Source: Trissonchulus latispiculum (lineage: Eukaryota; Nematoda; Enoplea; Enoplida; Ironidae). Taken from it: a stretch of DNA of 64,000 nucleotides. The notes below the pieces were generated by a model. The model saw nothing but the letters and a program-made list of their open reading frames with translations. It was not told where the DNA came from and made no database searches. Positions 10,446 to 22,560 of the stretch are shown here, piece after piece. The stretch lies in NCBI GenBank assembly GCA_030248195.1, contig JASAND010027828.1:1-64000 (forward strand), in the 5' to 3' direction. Each line of letters begins with the position of its first letter. Positions within the stretch are counted from its first letter, which is position 1. A program made the position numbers and the translations under genes.

Positions 10446-12483
10446 GTTGTCTCGTTACGTTTGTGGTTCCCGTCCCTAATTTGATGTAGTTTAATTACCT
10501 TGGAAGATTGTTAAAATAACCCGTGAAAGTTGGAAGTTTTTTGTTTTGAAAACGTGTGTTTGAACGAGATAAAAGCGTGAAAAGCTAGACATGAAAGCTG
10601 ATCTCTAGATCCCCGTCCCCTACTTGATTAGTCTTGTTCTGTTCTGTCTTTTTGTCCTGTCCCGTCTTCTGTTGGAATCTCTGTTGCACGCACTAACACA
10701 CGACTGTTTGGTTTGGGTAACAATAAGCTTTGCAGGTAATTGTCCCCGATGTTACGACCCAGTCCTGGTCGGACCGATAGATCCCTTACGCTAGCTAGAT
10801 ACGACTGCTTATTGTTACGTACGCCCATCATGACACGTTGTTCTTCGTATTTTGTTTCTTTTTCAGTGTTTTCAGTTGTTTGCTGCCACCAACCTCCTGC
10901 CCACCAGATGGTTACTCGCTGTACTGTTGTTTTGTAGTTTACACGAGATGAATTCAGCCTGAAGTTCTTTAATTTTTGATGCGAAAAGATAGATATTGCT
11001 GAAGGACACGCAACATAGGAATTTTAAATGGAAAAGAGTTAAAACGTTTGAGTTGGCTAAGCAAGAATAAAACTTGGTAGTAGAATGTTCTCGCGCCGTG
11101 CCTGTGTCTGTAGTATTTTCAGTGTTTCCTTCTATTTTCACCTCTGCACCTCACTGGATTCCATGGCCTGCAACACAATTCAAGAGCTTCAATTCTGGAT
11201 GGATGGATCCTACTAACCGTTGTTTGCTAACCTTTTCTGTCTACTAATTAGTTGCTTTCTTTTAATGTTGCACTGCACACACACCGATTTTGCAATAGAG
11301 CATTGCGCGAAACTTTATAAGCTAGAGTATTGTACAGCTTAACACGATCTTTTATTGATGTAACGCGTAGGCAGGGTAGAGTTGCTATTGCAAACTATAG
11401 CCGATACTATAACATGTTTTAACGAATATAGTCTTAAACGTTGTAACGCGCTTACTTGATGATCGAAACCTGTGAAGCTAATTGAAGCTAATTTAGAATT
11501 AGAACCTCCTGCTTGTTTATTACTCAGAGAATTTCCGTTTCTGTTTCCGTTTCTGCTGTACCGGTCTTCTCTTTTACGGTGGGTGAGAGTCACCCACCGG
11601 TCACTGTCACTGTTACTAATCCCTCTTGTTCAATGTATTTCTAGGCTGTTTCTCAGCAATGGTTTTCTTTTTCTGATGTCGTCGTTTCTCCTCGCGCCTG
11701 GTCGAATCAGTCGTGCAGTCCTGGTCGCCAGCATCACACCTCGCCATCCTGCCGGTTCCTTTCGGTACCACCTGTCGGGGATAAGCACACACCGCCCCTC
11801 CGCCGGCTTATCCCGGGCTCACGTCGTCGTCCTCGCCTCCGCCGCCTCGCCGGCTGACCCGGCACGTCAGCGTTGTCAACCGAACTTCATCACTCCGCCG
11901 CTCCGCCGGCTTCTCCCGGCACACGGAAGAACTGCTCCCCGACCGCCGCCGTCACTTGCTGCGTCTTCAGGCCAGTATCCCACGTCCACTCTCCGCTCCC
12001 ACACCCCCCTCAGCACCGTCATGTCCACCTCCAAACACACCCCCTGCCCCCTTATCATCATCGTGAAAAACTCTGTCATCAATATCAGATCCACCAGCCA
12101 TCGCGTCTGCAGCACTTCTGCACGCGCGATCCTGCCCACAGACTCCTGATCGATTCCCAGCTGAGATGACTGCTCAGCCCTCCGAAGATTGGCCATTGAC
12201 TTTTGCGCTGGCCACCGACTCTGTTGATTCAGTCTTCCAGTCATCACTGCCATCACTGTCATCGCCACCACCTTGAACTGCACCGCACCAGTATTGCCTG
12301 TACATAGTTGAACTTTGCACTGTTTTCGTACCATATTTTGCTTGTTTTGTACACTGACTGTCTGCTTTGCACAACTATTGCTTTTCTGTTCTCCATCGCT
12401 TGAATGATGCATGTACGTGCACTACCTGATCACTTTCGCTTGATACCTTTCGACTACTAGTAAAACTCTACACCATTTTTTGC
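10446..12483 (+). other. Pyrimidine-rich spacer without a supported gene
   Basis: The region is rich in C and T on the plus strand, which opens long frames such as 11,472-12,149, but no domain, signal or start context supports them. The motif CTCCGCCGGCTT recurs near 11,800 and 11,900. It probably belongs to the untranslated 3' part of the retroelement. Confidence 0.4.
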
Positions 12484-13755
12484 GGTGGAGAGTGTAGGGG
12501 CAAGAAAAATTCATTCTTAGCCCAGAGGTTAAAAAAGGGCTAATTTTGTCTGATTTTCTGTTTTCAAACTCTTGACTCTGGGCTTCTGGACTCTGTGTTC
12601 CGCCTCTGTGTTCTGCTTGTTCGTGTAATTGATTTAACTAAATTTCTAACTCAATTTCAATTTGTGTTGTGTGGACTAATCATTTATGTTTTGATTCTTG
12701 TAACCTTATGCTTGCACTCACCGTTTTTGTATCATAATGGAACTAACTATTTTTGACTAACCATCTTTGTACCATAATCCTACAATTTAACCCTGTCTTT
12801 TTGTGCTCTCAATTTACGGGAATATTTGCATTGAAAACAGTGGGTTTTGTTTGCTTGGCTGAGTCGGAAAATTGTCCTGTTTTGCTGACTAAGAAGTTCA
12901 AAACTAGAAAGTGGGGTCAATCGTCTTAAGACAGAAATTTTAGGAGCCCCATGAGCCTAAAAGCAATCTCATACGTCATGCTTATCATGACGTATGCCTT
13001 TTCTTTCTAAGATTTTCGCCTTCACATCAAAAGAAATCAAAAAGACCGAAATTGCAGAATTTCACGTGGACAGGTAGTGGAGAGGGTGAAGGTGACTGAA
13101 CCCCAATTTTAGTCAGTTTGAGGTTGACTCTGTTAGAGTGCGGTCGTGCACTATTGCCTTGCTCTGTGTTCTGTTTTACGTTGGGGCTGTTACGCCTGTA
13201 TTGGTCTTTGATACCGTGTCTGGCCGAGTGTGCCTGTGTCGAGTTTGTCCGTGAGTCTCCGTCTTATTGTCTGTAAGTTGTCGGGATCCGAGGGTATCGG
13301 TGCATAGTTTGTTTGTCGAGTCTAAAACCTTGAGAACTAAAAGTCGCTGACCTGTTGTTTATGTTTATGTCTGAACTTTCTACATTTGCCTTGTGACGTG
13401 ATCAGTAGATTGAAGTATTGCACCGTCGATATAATTATTAGTTTTATCAGTAAACCATAATCTATTTAACTTCTCCTATTGGATGTACCTGAGTTTGCCT
13501 TGATAGATTAGGAACTTGAATTGAGAACAAGGTGGACCAGAGTTTTAGTTACGGAAGCCTTGTTTAGGTAGTGTAATTAGTTGATCTCGAAATTACATTG
13601 AGCGATTAACTAATTATTAGGTAATTCTAGGATAGTCTGACTTGATTTCCTGAGCCATTTAACCAGTGCTCAGTTGACAAAATATTGAGCCATTTAACCA
13701 GTGCTCAGCTTGTGATTTTATCCAGGACAAGTTTGCCCGACCCCCAAACTTGTAC
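12484..13755 (+). repeat. Possible 3' LTR of the retroelement
   Basis: A purine run GGTGGAGAG (12,484-12,492) is followed directly by TGTAGGGG, the arrangement expected of a polypurine tract and LTR start. No coding sequence is visible to 13,755. Structures inside include an 11-bp perfect hairpin at 12,970-12,996, a tandem pair TGAGCCATTTAACC at 13,651 and 13,687, and a 9-bp hairpin ACAAGTTTG/CAAACTTGT at 13,728-13,754. The 5' LTR is outside the window, so this cannot be confirmed here and the right end is a guess. Confidence 0.3.
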
Positions 13756-13870
13756 CATTAGAAAGGGCTGAGAGATTAAAGTTTGAAGTTTGAGATCTAA
13801 GACGTGAAATAGACCTCTCAGCACCCAGATCGCCTAAAAGCAGCACCTAGCCGAAATCCGTTTCTTTACA

Positions 13871-14069
13871 TATATAACCTTCAAAACGAAATCGGGGACA
13901 ATATTGTTTCGTCGCCCCAACGAATCGCAAGCATCCCAGAACATTGACAGCTTTAACTCAATTTGTGTAGTGCACCAGCTTGCAGACTTGGGAGGGGGAG
14001 TAATAATCAAAATTGGAAGACGTGCAAATTGTCTAATATATAAACAGAAATGTTTGATGGAATGGCTAA
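13871..14069. repeat. 199-bp direct repeat, copy 1
   Basis: This segment from TATATAACCTTC to AATGGCTAA recurs at 14,810-15,009 with about four substitutions and one 1-base indel. No ORF is credible inside it. The pair may be LTR-like ends of a small element or a recent duplication. Confidence 0.9.
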
Positions 14070-14809
14070 CCAAGTATATATAGCTTACAAATTTGTTTAT
14101 ATTATTATGTAAAATATATGGAACTTATGAAATATAGTATTTTTGAACGTGTGTTTGGTTACTGGCATTTATCTCTTAAAACAAACTACAATCAAAACAA
14201 AACAATCTGCCGGTTTACTTTCCTACTAATTTAAAATTTTGCAGCTCTATTGCAGCTCTATTGTTTTTATGTTATTGGATTGGACCGGTCCACCTTGCAT
14301 TTGAAGCATGGTGCTGGTTTGGGTATTTGCAACAAATTTTGAAAGACTGTAATTTACTCAATTCTTAAAGTTCAGCGATAATTTTCGATCGTTTTAAAGC
14401 TTATAGAATGTGCTGCTACAACGCCAGGACAGCTGCTTTATTTGAACAGTTCGAATTCGAACAATTTTAGAATATTGGAACATGGATATCTCGAAGTGTG
14501 GGAAAACTAAAGAAAAGCGACCAGTTCCCGCTTCAGAACCAACGTCTTCCCTTAGGGCTATTTTTCTGAGATAATTTTGTGTTTATATATTTTAATCTTT
14601 ATCTCTTATTTGTACATTCAGCAGCTGAAAAGTAATATTTATATGTAATCTTTATTTATTGGTTTGAATTTGTTGGATTTGAATTTTCGAAAACTAAGCT
14701 CCGATTTGTTGTCTGATCCCAAACATCTGAACGTGAACCGTTGACTTTATTACTTCGGCTAAACAGACCAGGCCTGGCCTAAAAATTCGGTACGTGAAGG
14801 TCTCTACTG
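14070..14809. other. Spacer between the 200-bp direct repeats
   Basis: AT-rich, no ORF or recognised motif. If the repeats are terminal repeats, this 740-bp stretch would be the internal part of a noncoding element. No primer-binding site or polypurine tract was recognised. Confidence 0.5.
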
Positions 14810-15009
14810 TATATAACCTTCAAAACAAAATCGGGGACAATATTGTTTCGTCGCCCCAACGAATCGCAAGCATTCCAGAACATTGACAGCTTTAACTCAA
14901 TTTGTGTAGTACACCAGCTTGCAAGACTTGGGAGGGGGAGTAATAATCAAAATTGGAAGACGTGCAAATTTTCTAATATATAAACAGAAATGTTTGATGG
15001 AATGGCTAA
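14810..15009. repeat. 200-bp direct repeat, copy 2
   Basis: Near-identical to 13,871-14,069, in the same orientation. It carries one extra A in the GCAAGACTTGGG segment. Confidence 0.9.
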
Positions 15010-16349
15010 TACGGCTATACTTTATAGTTTTGGGTTATTTAAGGAATTCCGTCGAAAGGTTAAACCCTATTCCCCATATATTGTTTACAATCCAATCCCT
15101 TTCTTCCACATAATGTATAGATTGGAATTTTATATTTTAGAATTTATTTAGAATAGTGAGCACATGCCACCAAGAATTTCCTACTTAATGCTAACCAACC
15201 CACTAAAGAAAAACAGTTTTGTTAAACAAAATTCGTTTGCGGGCAATTTAGAAATTTCCCAAATTCATTGGAATCATTGTTAAAACTACAACTCTTTGAA
15301 ATCTGCAAAAAGTTTATTATCAACATTGCGCTGCAACTCAACATTCAACCTTTCCCAGTCAGGACAGCAGTCAGAACCTCCCTAACCGATCAACAGCAAA
15401 ATCAGTTATACGCGGAAAGGATCAAATAAGTCAAATATAACCAGAGCTGGTCGAGGGTTTATCTATCTTCCAAAATTAAAGAATCTTTGCCAAAATATCT
15501 GGAATGGAGTTTCCCTTAACAAGATTTCCCAGCTAGGTCGCCATGGTCTTTTAATCAGGAAGTGACAAACATTCATTAAGACGGGGTCCGAATCAGTGTA
15601 AGGTCTACCCCCAAAAACTCCAAATTGCTAAGACTACACCGAAATTAGCAAAAATTGCAATCTTTTAGATTTTTGGTCAAATGACAGTAAAACTGCAGGT
15701 TTTTAGCGATTGTAAGAAACGTTTTGAAAAAATCGCAAACATTTCTTAAACATGTTCAATTTTTGATAAAAATTTACACAACAATTTACATGTCCACCCT
15801 TTTCTCCTTACGAGAGGGTTTGCTCTTTTTTCTTCTTGATAAGGGGGTCTCCTGTTTTGGGAAGGTCTGCAGTCTGCACCCCGTTTCCCCCACAATGTCC
15901 TATGGTGACAAACTGTATAATGCTTGCAAATCAGGTTACAAGTCTTAGCAATATTATGCACTTGTAAAGAAATATAATTTTGTGTGGTTGCGTAATTCCG
16001 GAAAAGTAAAAACCGTTTGAGTTTAATACGTCGACATACATAGTTGATTTCTATCTCTCTTGAATTTTAGGCTGATGACAAATTTGTAATTAGAACAGGG
16101 CTCAGTTTTAAACAAAAGCGGGGTGTTTTAATTTTCATGTTCACACTTTTATGTAACAATATTTTCATACGGTGACAAAAACCTTGTTCATTTTCAAAGT
16201 CAATTTTTGAAGACAAACTGGTGCAGGTTTTATGAAACTGTACTAGTGGCCAACTGAGTAACTTTAAGAAAAACTTTGTGAGAAGGAGAAAGAAATTAGG
16301 TAGAAAAATGAAACCTGAATTACGACTTATAAAAACGTCTGGCAACAAT
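15010..16349. other. Intergenic region upstream of the cuticlin gene
   Basis: No supported gene. A stretch at about 15,590-15,700 (GGTCTACCCCCAAAAACTCC and following) resembles 36,195-36,300, suggesting a dispersed, diverged repeat. Confidence 0.5.
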
Positions 16350-16358
16350 TATATAAAG
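16350..16358 (+). promoter_or_regulatory. Candidate TATA box of the cuticlin gene
   Basis: TATATAAAG lies 102 bp before the cuticlin ATG, with a short pyrimidine-rich leader region between. Position and sequence fit a TATA box; no transcript data are available. Confidence 0.45.
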
Positions 16359-16460
16359 CCAATTTCAGCATTTGGAAAAGTATAGTGTTGAATTCTCCCC
16401 TTCGCTCCGTGCTAAGCCTGATTTCTGTTTTCTTTCACTCTCACGAAACGCTAAGTAGTC

Positions 16461-19400
16461 ATGCTTCGGCATTTGTACATTCTATTTCTGTGTTTCGGTT
16501 TGAGTTGGGCTATTCCCATTGATAACGGCGTCGAGGGGGAACCCGAGATTGAGTGTGGACCCACCTCGATTACGGTCAACTTCAATACCCGGAATCCGTT
16601 TGAGGGTCATGTGTTTGTGAAGGGATTATTCGGTGAACCCGGATGTCGCAGCGATGAAGGAGGCGGACGAGTTGCCGGAATTTCCCTCCCATTTGACACC
16701 TGCAATGTCCGGCGAACCCGATCTTTGGAACCGCGCGGAGTCTTCGTTTCTGCCACTGTAATCATCACTTTTCATCCGCAGTTTATCACAAAGGTATATA
16801 TATTCAAACTAAAAGCTGTCCCTTAGAAATTTAGCTCATTCATAAAAAGCGATTCCCTCTGTTTGGTGTAATGTGGGTGATAGCGGGCCGGGCTGGCACT
16901 TGGTATGACATGACCAAGTGTAGATAACAATAAGAGTGTGACTGCTGGCAGGTTCTCTGTTATCAGCTGACGAGCCATGCTCTGTGCGCAATTGCGCACC
17001 TCCCAACTCTTGTGGGGGAATATAATGGGGATGATGTTTGCAGTTTAATACCGAAGAGTGTGGAGCTTGTCAAACTCGTAATTATTATACACTCTTGCAA
17101 TTATGAAAAGGGAGAATTTTGCAGCTGAGGCACCTGACACCCAGAAAACTAAGTTTAGTCAGTACAGCCACATTTTGTTTTAGGTAGACCGTGCCTATAC
17201 GATTCAGTGCTTCTACATGGAGGCTGACAAGACAGTGAGTACAGAATTGGAAGTGTCCATGCTGACTACTGGATTCCAAACCCAGGTGGTTCCAATGCCC
17301 ATCTGTCGATACGAGATTCTGGATGGAGGTCCTGATGGGCCCATTATTCAGTAAGTTCTACGTCTACGGATTTTTTTCAGTGGAGTAGTCAGTTCCATTC
17401 CGCTTTATTTCACCAGGTAAAGAAAAGTATCCATAGGTGTTGATTTGAATAACTGAACAACTGGAATCCAGTTTGTCTCGACTCTGAATCAAGCATACAG
17501 CAGTCCCAACAGTAATAAATGCGAATTGGTCCTAAGATTGCAACTCCGTGCACGGAGTGAACAGCCTTAGTTAAGAATTCCCGCGTTAGCTGCGTCACAC
17601 TCTTTGTCGTTATGACCTGCTTGCATGACAGCGGGTCCTCCCTCACAACTTGCTGCCTTGTAGCGACTCTCAAGAGTTCCCAGTTTGCAATTGTGTTTAC
17701 TCTTCTGATCAAACTGCTCCACACAACGCAGAGTAATTTATTGCTTTAATTAGCAATTTATTAGTAATGTATTTGCTATGCGTAGGAGGGATCACTCACT
17801 ACTTCGTGCATTTCATGTCTGCAGCCTGATTCTTGAATTCACCTAAACACCATTTTGTTTCGTTTCAGATACGCCATCGTGGGTCAGGCAGTCTATCATA
17901 AATGGACTTGTGATACAGAAACCGTTGATACTTTCTGTATGGTTGTTCATTCCTGTTATGTTGATGACGGCGCTGTAAGTAATGATTACTTATGTTCAGC
18001 GGTGTAAAACGTTTATTCATTTATTTATTTATTCATTTATTCATTTATTTATTTGTTAATAGCTTCCAAAGCAATAGAAGAGTGCCCTGTAGACCTGTTT
18101 TCTAGATCTGCTTAGCAAGCTTTAAATAAATAAAGCACTGTGGCGTTTCACAACTGGATTATGGATTTCTAAATTTAGCACATAAAAATAAATGATAAGA
18201 ATAAGAGCTTTTCATGTAGCACCAGTTTTTGGTCTAGTTGCAGCTATATCTTGAGGCAGGATTTTATGTCTCCAAAATTGCTGGATTTTGCTTTTTAGGG
18301 CGATAGAGTAGATCTATTGGATGCTAATGGCTGCGCTCTGGATCAGTATCTTCTTAGGGATTTGGAATATCTCACGGATCTGATGGCCGGTCAAGAAACT
18401 CACGTTTTCAAATATGCTGACAGACCGCAACTATTTTTCCAGTGCCAAATTACCATCACCATTAAGGTAGCCTTGATTAGTTTATCAGCTGGTTGATGTT
18501 AAAAGCTTTGCCTGAATAATCGCTAGTCTATGTAATAATACTAATACTAGCATAAGTAAACAGCTACATCTCTACAATCTCTACTACCACTATAAACACA
18601 GCATCTCATTCGCTGAGCTGCCGCCCCATCCCAATTGCAACAAGTTGGCCCCAAAAGGGGCAGTATTCCTTTGTAGACCTGTTATTTAATCAATTACAAA
18701 TATTGTCATTGTTGGAAGCTCGTGTAGAAGCTTCAGGTTTACGTTAGAATTTCATTTGACTTCCCTTTATTTCTTTTGATATCCATTCCCTATTCTTTCT
18801 CACCGATCTCCATTAAGATCAGGAAGAGTAGGCCTATACTTGCCATGCCATAATTGGACTGAACTTTTGATGTTCTGCGCAAGTTAGTACCTTATCACCT
18901 AGCGCACCATGTGTAACGCCCAAGTTACACTGGTGCCCAAAAATCTGCAACCGTTTAGATTGCTGACAGTCGAAGACTGCGGGAAGTTTGTCATTTGCGC
19001 TGTTTAAATAGGATCTTAGCCTAATTTGCATAATTTGAATGCAAAAAATACCTAAACTAGCCCTGTGTTGAAGATAGGGCTTCTAAATGGAGAAATAACT
19101 CACCATGAACTAAGCTTACTATTTTCCTTTTTATACATTCCTGCTCCAGCAGGAATAAAAATAGTTTGTGTGAAAGTGACAAAGTCATGTTTGAAATAGC
19201 TTACGACATTAATGTGGATTGAGGGAGGGCTAAAATACCTCCGCTACAAATGCTAATAAAATGCATTTGGCTACCTCTAAAATGCAGTTAAACCTTGCCA
19301 TATCGGCGCTTGAGTTTCGGAAAGAAGTAGTGATAACCTAACATAACATATCATAATTACATAACATAATATAACATAAGGACTTAACTTTCTGCATTTA

Positions 19401-19925
19401 TCTTGCAATCAAACTAAATGAACACTTCAATTTGGACCCACTTATCTGGGATATAATAATACCAGCTGTTAAGAAACGAAATTTATTTTTCTCCTATTTT
19501 AGGAACCAAATGAAGCATGCCCGCTGCCGGCTTGTGCGGGAGGTGCAGGATTTGCTCCTCGAATTGCAGCTCCTCAGCCAGCGCCAGTGGAAGACATCTT
19601 TGTGGACGAAGTTTTTGCCGACGAAGACGGTGAATTTGGTCGTCGTCGTCGTCAACGTCGTAGCTCTGTCGATTCAGTTCCTGCCGGAGTATTGGACGTT
19701 TTGGCCACCATGGACGCACTTGAGATTGAAGATGACTCAAAAGCCCTTCCTCGAGAACTCTCTCACATTCCTCCACATCCGCACCACTTTGCCTCAACTC
19801 CGGCTTCCCAAGAGTTCTGTCTCTCCGCTGCTGCCTTTGCCTTTCTTTTGGCTGGACTCATTTGCATATCCTTGGTCTCTGCCATTGTGACCGCAACCTG
19901 CTGTCTAAAGCAAAGAAGCAAATAA
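16461..19925 (+). CDS. cut-1-like: Cuticlin, CUT-1/CUT-3-type ZP-domain protein (5 exons, 398 aa)
   Basis: Exons: 16,461-16,793, 17,184-17,350, 17,869-17,974, 18,299-18,466 and 19,503-19,925, all with GT/AG borders and consistent phases. The product starts with a signal peptide ([17 protein letters not shown]). A ZP domain then begins at [15 protein letters not shown], with the conserved [43 protein letters not shown] and DDG.GD.VDLLD.NGCALD segments. After the ZP domain come a polybasic, furin-like RRRRQRR site and a C-terminal transmembrane helix ending in CCLKQRSK. Length matches the family (about 400-420 aa). Nematode cuticlins are secreted, cleaved and assembled into insoluble cuticle layers such as alae. 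Which paralogue this is cannot be settled here. Intron 1 holds a degenerate TIR element. Confidence 0.95.
16915..17097. mobile_element. Degenerate CAAGAGT-family TIR element in cuticlin intron 1
   Basis: The left end CAAGTGTAGATAAC...AAGAGTGTGACTGCTGGCA and the right end ACACTCTTG resemble the family at 43,510 and 61,512. No target duplication is visible. It also shares the CTCTGTTATCAGCTG segment with full copies. Confidence 0.5.
18013..18058. repeat. TTTA/TTCA microsatellite
   Basis: Tandem ATTTATTC-type units in cuticlin intron 3, followed by GTTAATAGCTT. A similar (TTTA)n tract followed by GTTAATAGCTT occurs near 24,897-24,955, so both may be tails of one retroposon type. Confidence 0.6.
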
Positions 19926-19926
19926 A
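19921..19926 (+). promoter_or_regulatory. AATAAA polyadenylation-type signal overlapping the cuticlin stop codon
   Basis: AAA TAA A contains the stop at 19,923-19,925. If used, the 3' UTR would be only about 15-25 bases. Other candidate signals downstream are far away. Confidence 0.4.
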
Positions 19927-21411
19927 CTGTTACTTTTGAGCTTAGCTTTTAGATTATTTCAACTAACGCTAACTACTAACAACATAGTTTTCTTCTGGTT
20001 GGTTAAATGTATAAACCTAAAACCCGTAAATGCTTTTATAATTTTTTACTTTTGTTTATATATTTATTGGCTGATACATTTAACACACCAGTTTAAAGCA
20101 ACGTGCATGCTTACAGGCGGTAGAAACATTTTAACCTCGGGTATTGGGTGAAATGCTTTTAAGGTATGTTGTGTATGCGTGCAGTTTGCTTAATGTTTCG
20201 AATTTGGCTTGGCGGCCATTTTACCTGTTTGTAGACTACTAATTCTGTAACATTTTCCCTTTTGCCTGGTGTCTGGTGTCTGGGTATGACTGAAAATTAT
20301 GACCTCCCAACATGTTAAGAATATTGCGTTTCATTTGGTGGGATTTTAGCTTATTTGGGTACGCACGCACTACTAACCCTACTAACTGAGTATGCACATA
20401 TTGAATTATGTACATACTAACGTGTAACCTGGAATATTCATTTTTAGTACTATAGCTTTAATATAGTTTGTTAAAAATGACTATTCAATTCTAATAACTT
20501 TCTAGTCCTTGTATATTCACCTTTTGTTTGCAGTTATGTCAAAATGCAACTTGGGCACCATTTTGACAAACCAACTATAGCATGCATTTTCACAAGTTCG
20601 TTTATTTGTTTTGTAATACTCGTGTACTATGCATGTTGTAAATGTAAAGTAAAATCTTTGTATTGTTTCCTGTTAATTTCCTGTGAATAAGCAAAGCAGC
20701 AAGCTGGAGACAAAACGGGAAGTGGATTGTTTAATAAATATCTGATAACTAAACTGTATAAAAAATATTAACTTTTGGCCCAGGTCTGATCCGAGCTCGA
20801 ATCTTTGTGAGTTCAAACGGCTTAAGCTGATAAACCCTGGGCCCATCGGGAATAGGCATAGCATTAGCAGATTGAGCATAGTTATAAAAAACTGTACCGG
20901 AATGCTTTTAATGTACAATTTTATACGACATTGTAGTTGTACAATAAACACTGTTGTAGAACAACTACAGACTGAAATGTACCAAACAAGTACACGTTCA
21001 GATATCAATTTCTGCTTCTTCTATAACGTTGTTCATAACGGCCGACATGCTTCAGATAGATATTGACTGACAGTTTTAGAACAGCGTCAGAATCAGAAAC
21101 TGAGTTTAGCTTTGTGCGAACTTTTTCACCTGTTTTCAACTCACGCAACTAAGATTATTGTCACGCTCAAATTATATGCTGATACAGATTACATTCCAGC
21201 TCCCGCAAGACAATTATCAATCTAGATTCTAGACAAATCTTAAGCAACGACAAAACCAATTTTTTTTGTTCTTTGCACGTATTGCAATATTACTACACTT
21301 TTTCGTAAAGTTTCTCTCTTGACAAGTATGTTTGGGATCGCTTTAACTATTCCACCCACTCGTTTATTTGAAGCTTAACTCTTTCTTGACCGATCTCTAA
21401 GGGTTGTCAAA
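19926..21411. other. Intergenic region between the cuticlin gene and the Srsx-like receptor
   Basis: AT-rich, with only short chance ORFs. No repeat or RNA gene was recognised. Confidence 0.5.
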
Positions 21412-22560
21412 ATGGACCAAGTGAACCTGACAATGAACAACATGACATCAACTGTAGCTGACAGAGAAACTATTATCAGGTCAACTATATTCTTCACAAT
21501 ATACGGACTGGAGGGTTGCATTCAAGTAACTGGAAACATACTGATTTTGTTAGCTGTATTAAAGTCTCCAGCTCTTCATCGCAAGGAATATTGTTTACCA
21601 GCTGCTTTGGCAGCAGCAGATTTTATAATGGGTTCTGGACAACTGTCTGCGAGTATCCGAAGAAATTACATTATGCATACTGGGCAAGCAGGAGTATTAG
21701 TGACAAAGTGGGACTGTATTTTGGAACTTCACAATTTCTGTTTTATAAGCGGTGGTTTTGCAGTGCCTAGCATGCTTCTAGTGATATCACTAGACAGACT
21801 AGTAGCATGTGTCAGCATCTCTGCTTACAGCGAATTAACAACCAGACGAGTGCTTGTTATGAGCACTATACCATTTATCATATCAGCTTCACTTACTTTT
21901 ACTGCGTACCTAACTTCTTACCTATCGCCGAGAATAAAGGAAAATCCGATGACGTGCCTGGGAGCTTGGGCGCTAACAGGGTGGATGGACAAGCTTTGGA
22001 CGTGGTATCAATTCGGGGCCGGACTTTCTAGTGTTATAGTTTACGCGATTGCTATGAAATTTTTGTACTGCAATAAAGAAGGCGCTTTGTCAGAAGCCAT
22101 GAAAAAGAATAAGGAACGACAACTCAAAGTTACCAAAACCCTGATGTTTGTAATTGGCTGTACCTTTTTCCTGCACAGTATTCCAATTTTCCTGATGGCT
22201 GCTACCTCGGGTATAATCTCAAAAGCCACCTACAACATCCTTACACCGATTTGTTGGTCATTAATGAATGGAAACTCTGCGAACAACATTTTCATTTATT
22301 TTACAAAAAACAAAGAGCTCAGAAATGCTATTTTAGCGGTCCTAAATTGTCAAAAACTGCAGTCCTATGTCAGTCCATCCAACGTTGGCTGTAAGACTCC
22401 CCTTCCTCACACAGCTACCATGTCTACAAACGGCAATTTGAACAGAAGAACAAGTGCTATAAAGTCCAGACCAAACAGCGCTTTGTCGATTGTCGCTGTG
22501 AACGCTATGGAACAACGGCCCAGCAGCCGAACTGGCACGCGCACTATTAGCCATGCATAG
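21412..22560 (+). CDS. Seven-transmembrane chemoreceptor, Srsx-like (382 aa, single exon)
   Basis: The ATG at 21,412 gives a short N-terminus with glycosylation sites (NLT, NMT). Helix 1 carries GN (VTGNILILLAVL). Helix 3 ends in SLDRLVAC, with LDR in the position of DRY. Cysteines before helix 3 (WDC) and in loop 2 (MTCLGAW) can form the usual disulphide. The last helix has NNIFIY in place of NPxxY, followed by a Ser/Thr/Arg-rich tail. These features fit the nematode Srsx branch of rhodopsin-like receptors, thought to sense chemicals in neurons. The family call is from pattern, not from a search. The lack of introns is unusual for nematode receptors. Ligand unknown. Confidence 0.82.
   Translation: MDQVNLTMNNMTSTVADRETIIRSTIFFTIYGLEGCIQVTGNILILLAVLKSPALHRKEYCLPAALAAADFIMGSGQLSASIRRNYIMHTGQAGVLVTKWDCILELHNFCFISGGFAVPSMLLVISLDRLVACVSISAYSELTTRRVLVMSTIPFIISASLTFTAYLTSYLSPRIKENPMTCLGAWALTGWMDKLWTWYQFGAGLSSVIVYAIAMKFLYCNKEGALSEAMKKNKERQLKVTKTLMFVIGCTFFLHSIPIFLMAATSGIISKATYNILTPICWSLMNGNSANNIFIYFTKNKELRNAILAVLNCQKLQSYVSPSNVGCKTPLPHTATMSTNGNLNRRTSAIKSRPNSALSIVAVNAMEQRPSSRTGTRTISHA

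Larger units (their letters stand above)
1..13755 (+). mobile_element. Decayed env-bearing Ty3/gypsy-type retroelement (5' end outside window)
   Basis: The core runs from the window edge to 7,855 and carries, in order, an F-like envelope segment, two retropepsin domains, reverse transcriptase, RNase H, integrase with a GPY/F-like C-terminus, and an OTU-type protease. Two breaks are visible: a deletion plus frameshift in RT near 3,858-3,870 and an in-frame TAG at 6,146-6,148. No gag is seen, so gag, if present, lies upstream. The region 7,856-13,755 is included because two small paralogous ORFs and a possible 3' LTR follow, but this right boundary is inference. GC content of the coding part is clearly higher than in the host flank. 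Known family biology: Ty3/gypsy elements integrate through their integrase and replicate through RNA. This copy looks unable to make intact pol. Confidence 0.8.

Noticed and set aside
11472..12149. 225-codon plus-strand ORF
   Set aside because: Compositional: pyrimidine-rich DNA opens several overlapping frames; no domain or start context.
11876..12412. 178-codon minus-strand ORF
   Set aside because: Opposite-strand shadow of the same biased sequence; no recognisable domain.
19432..19890. 152-codon plus-strand ORF
   Set aside because: Overlaps cuticlin exon 5 in another frame; the cuticlin frame explains the sequence.
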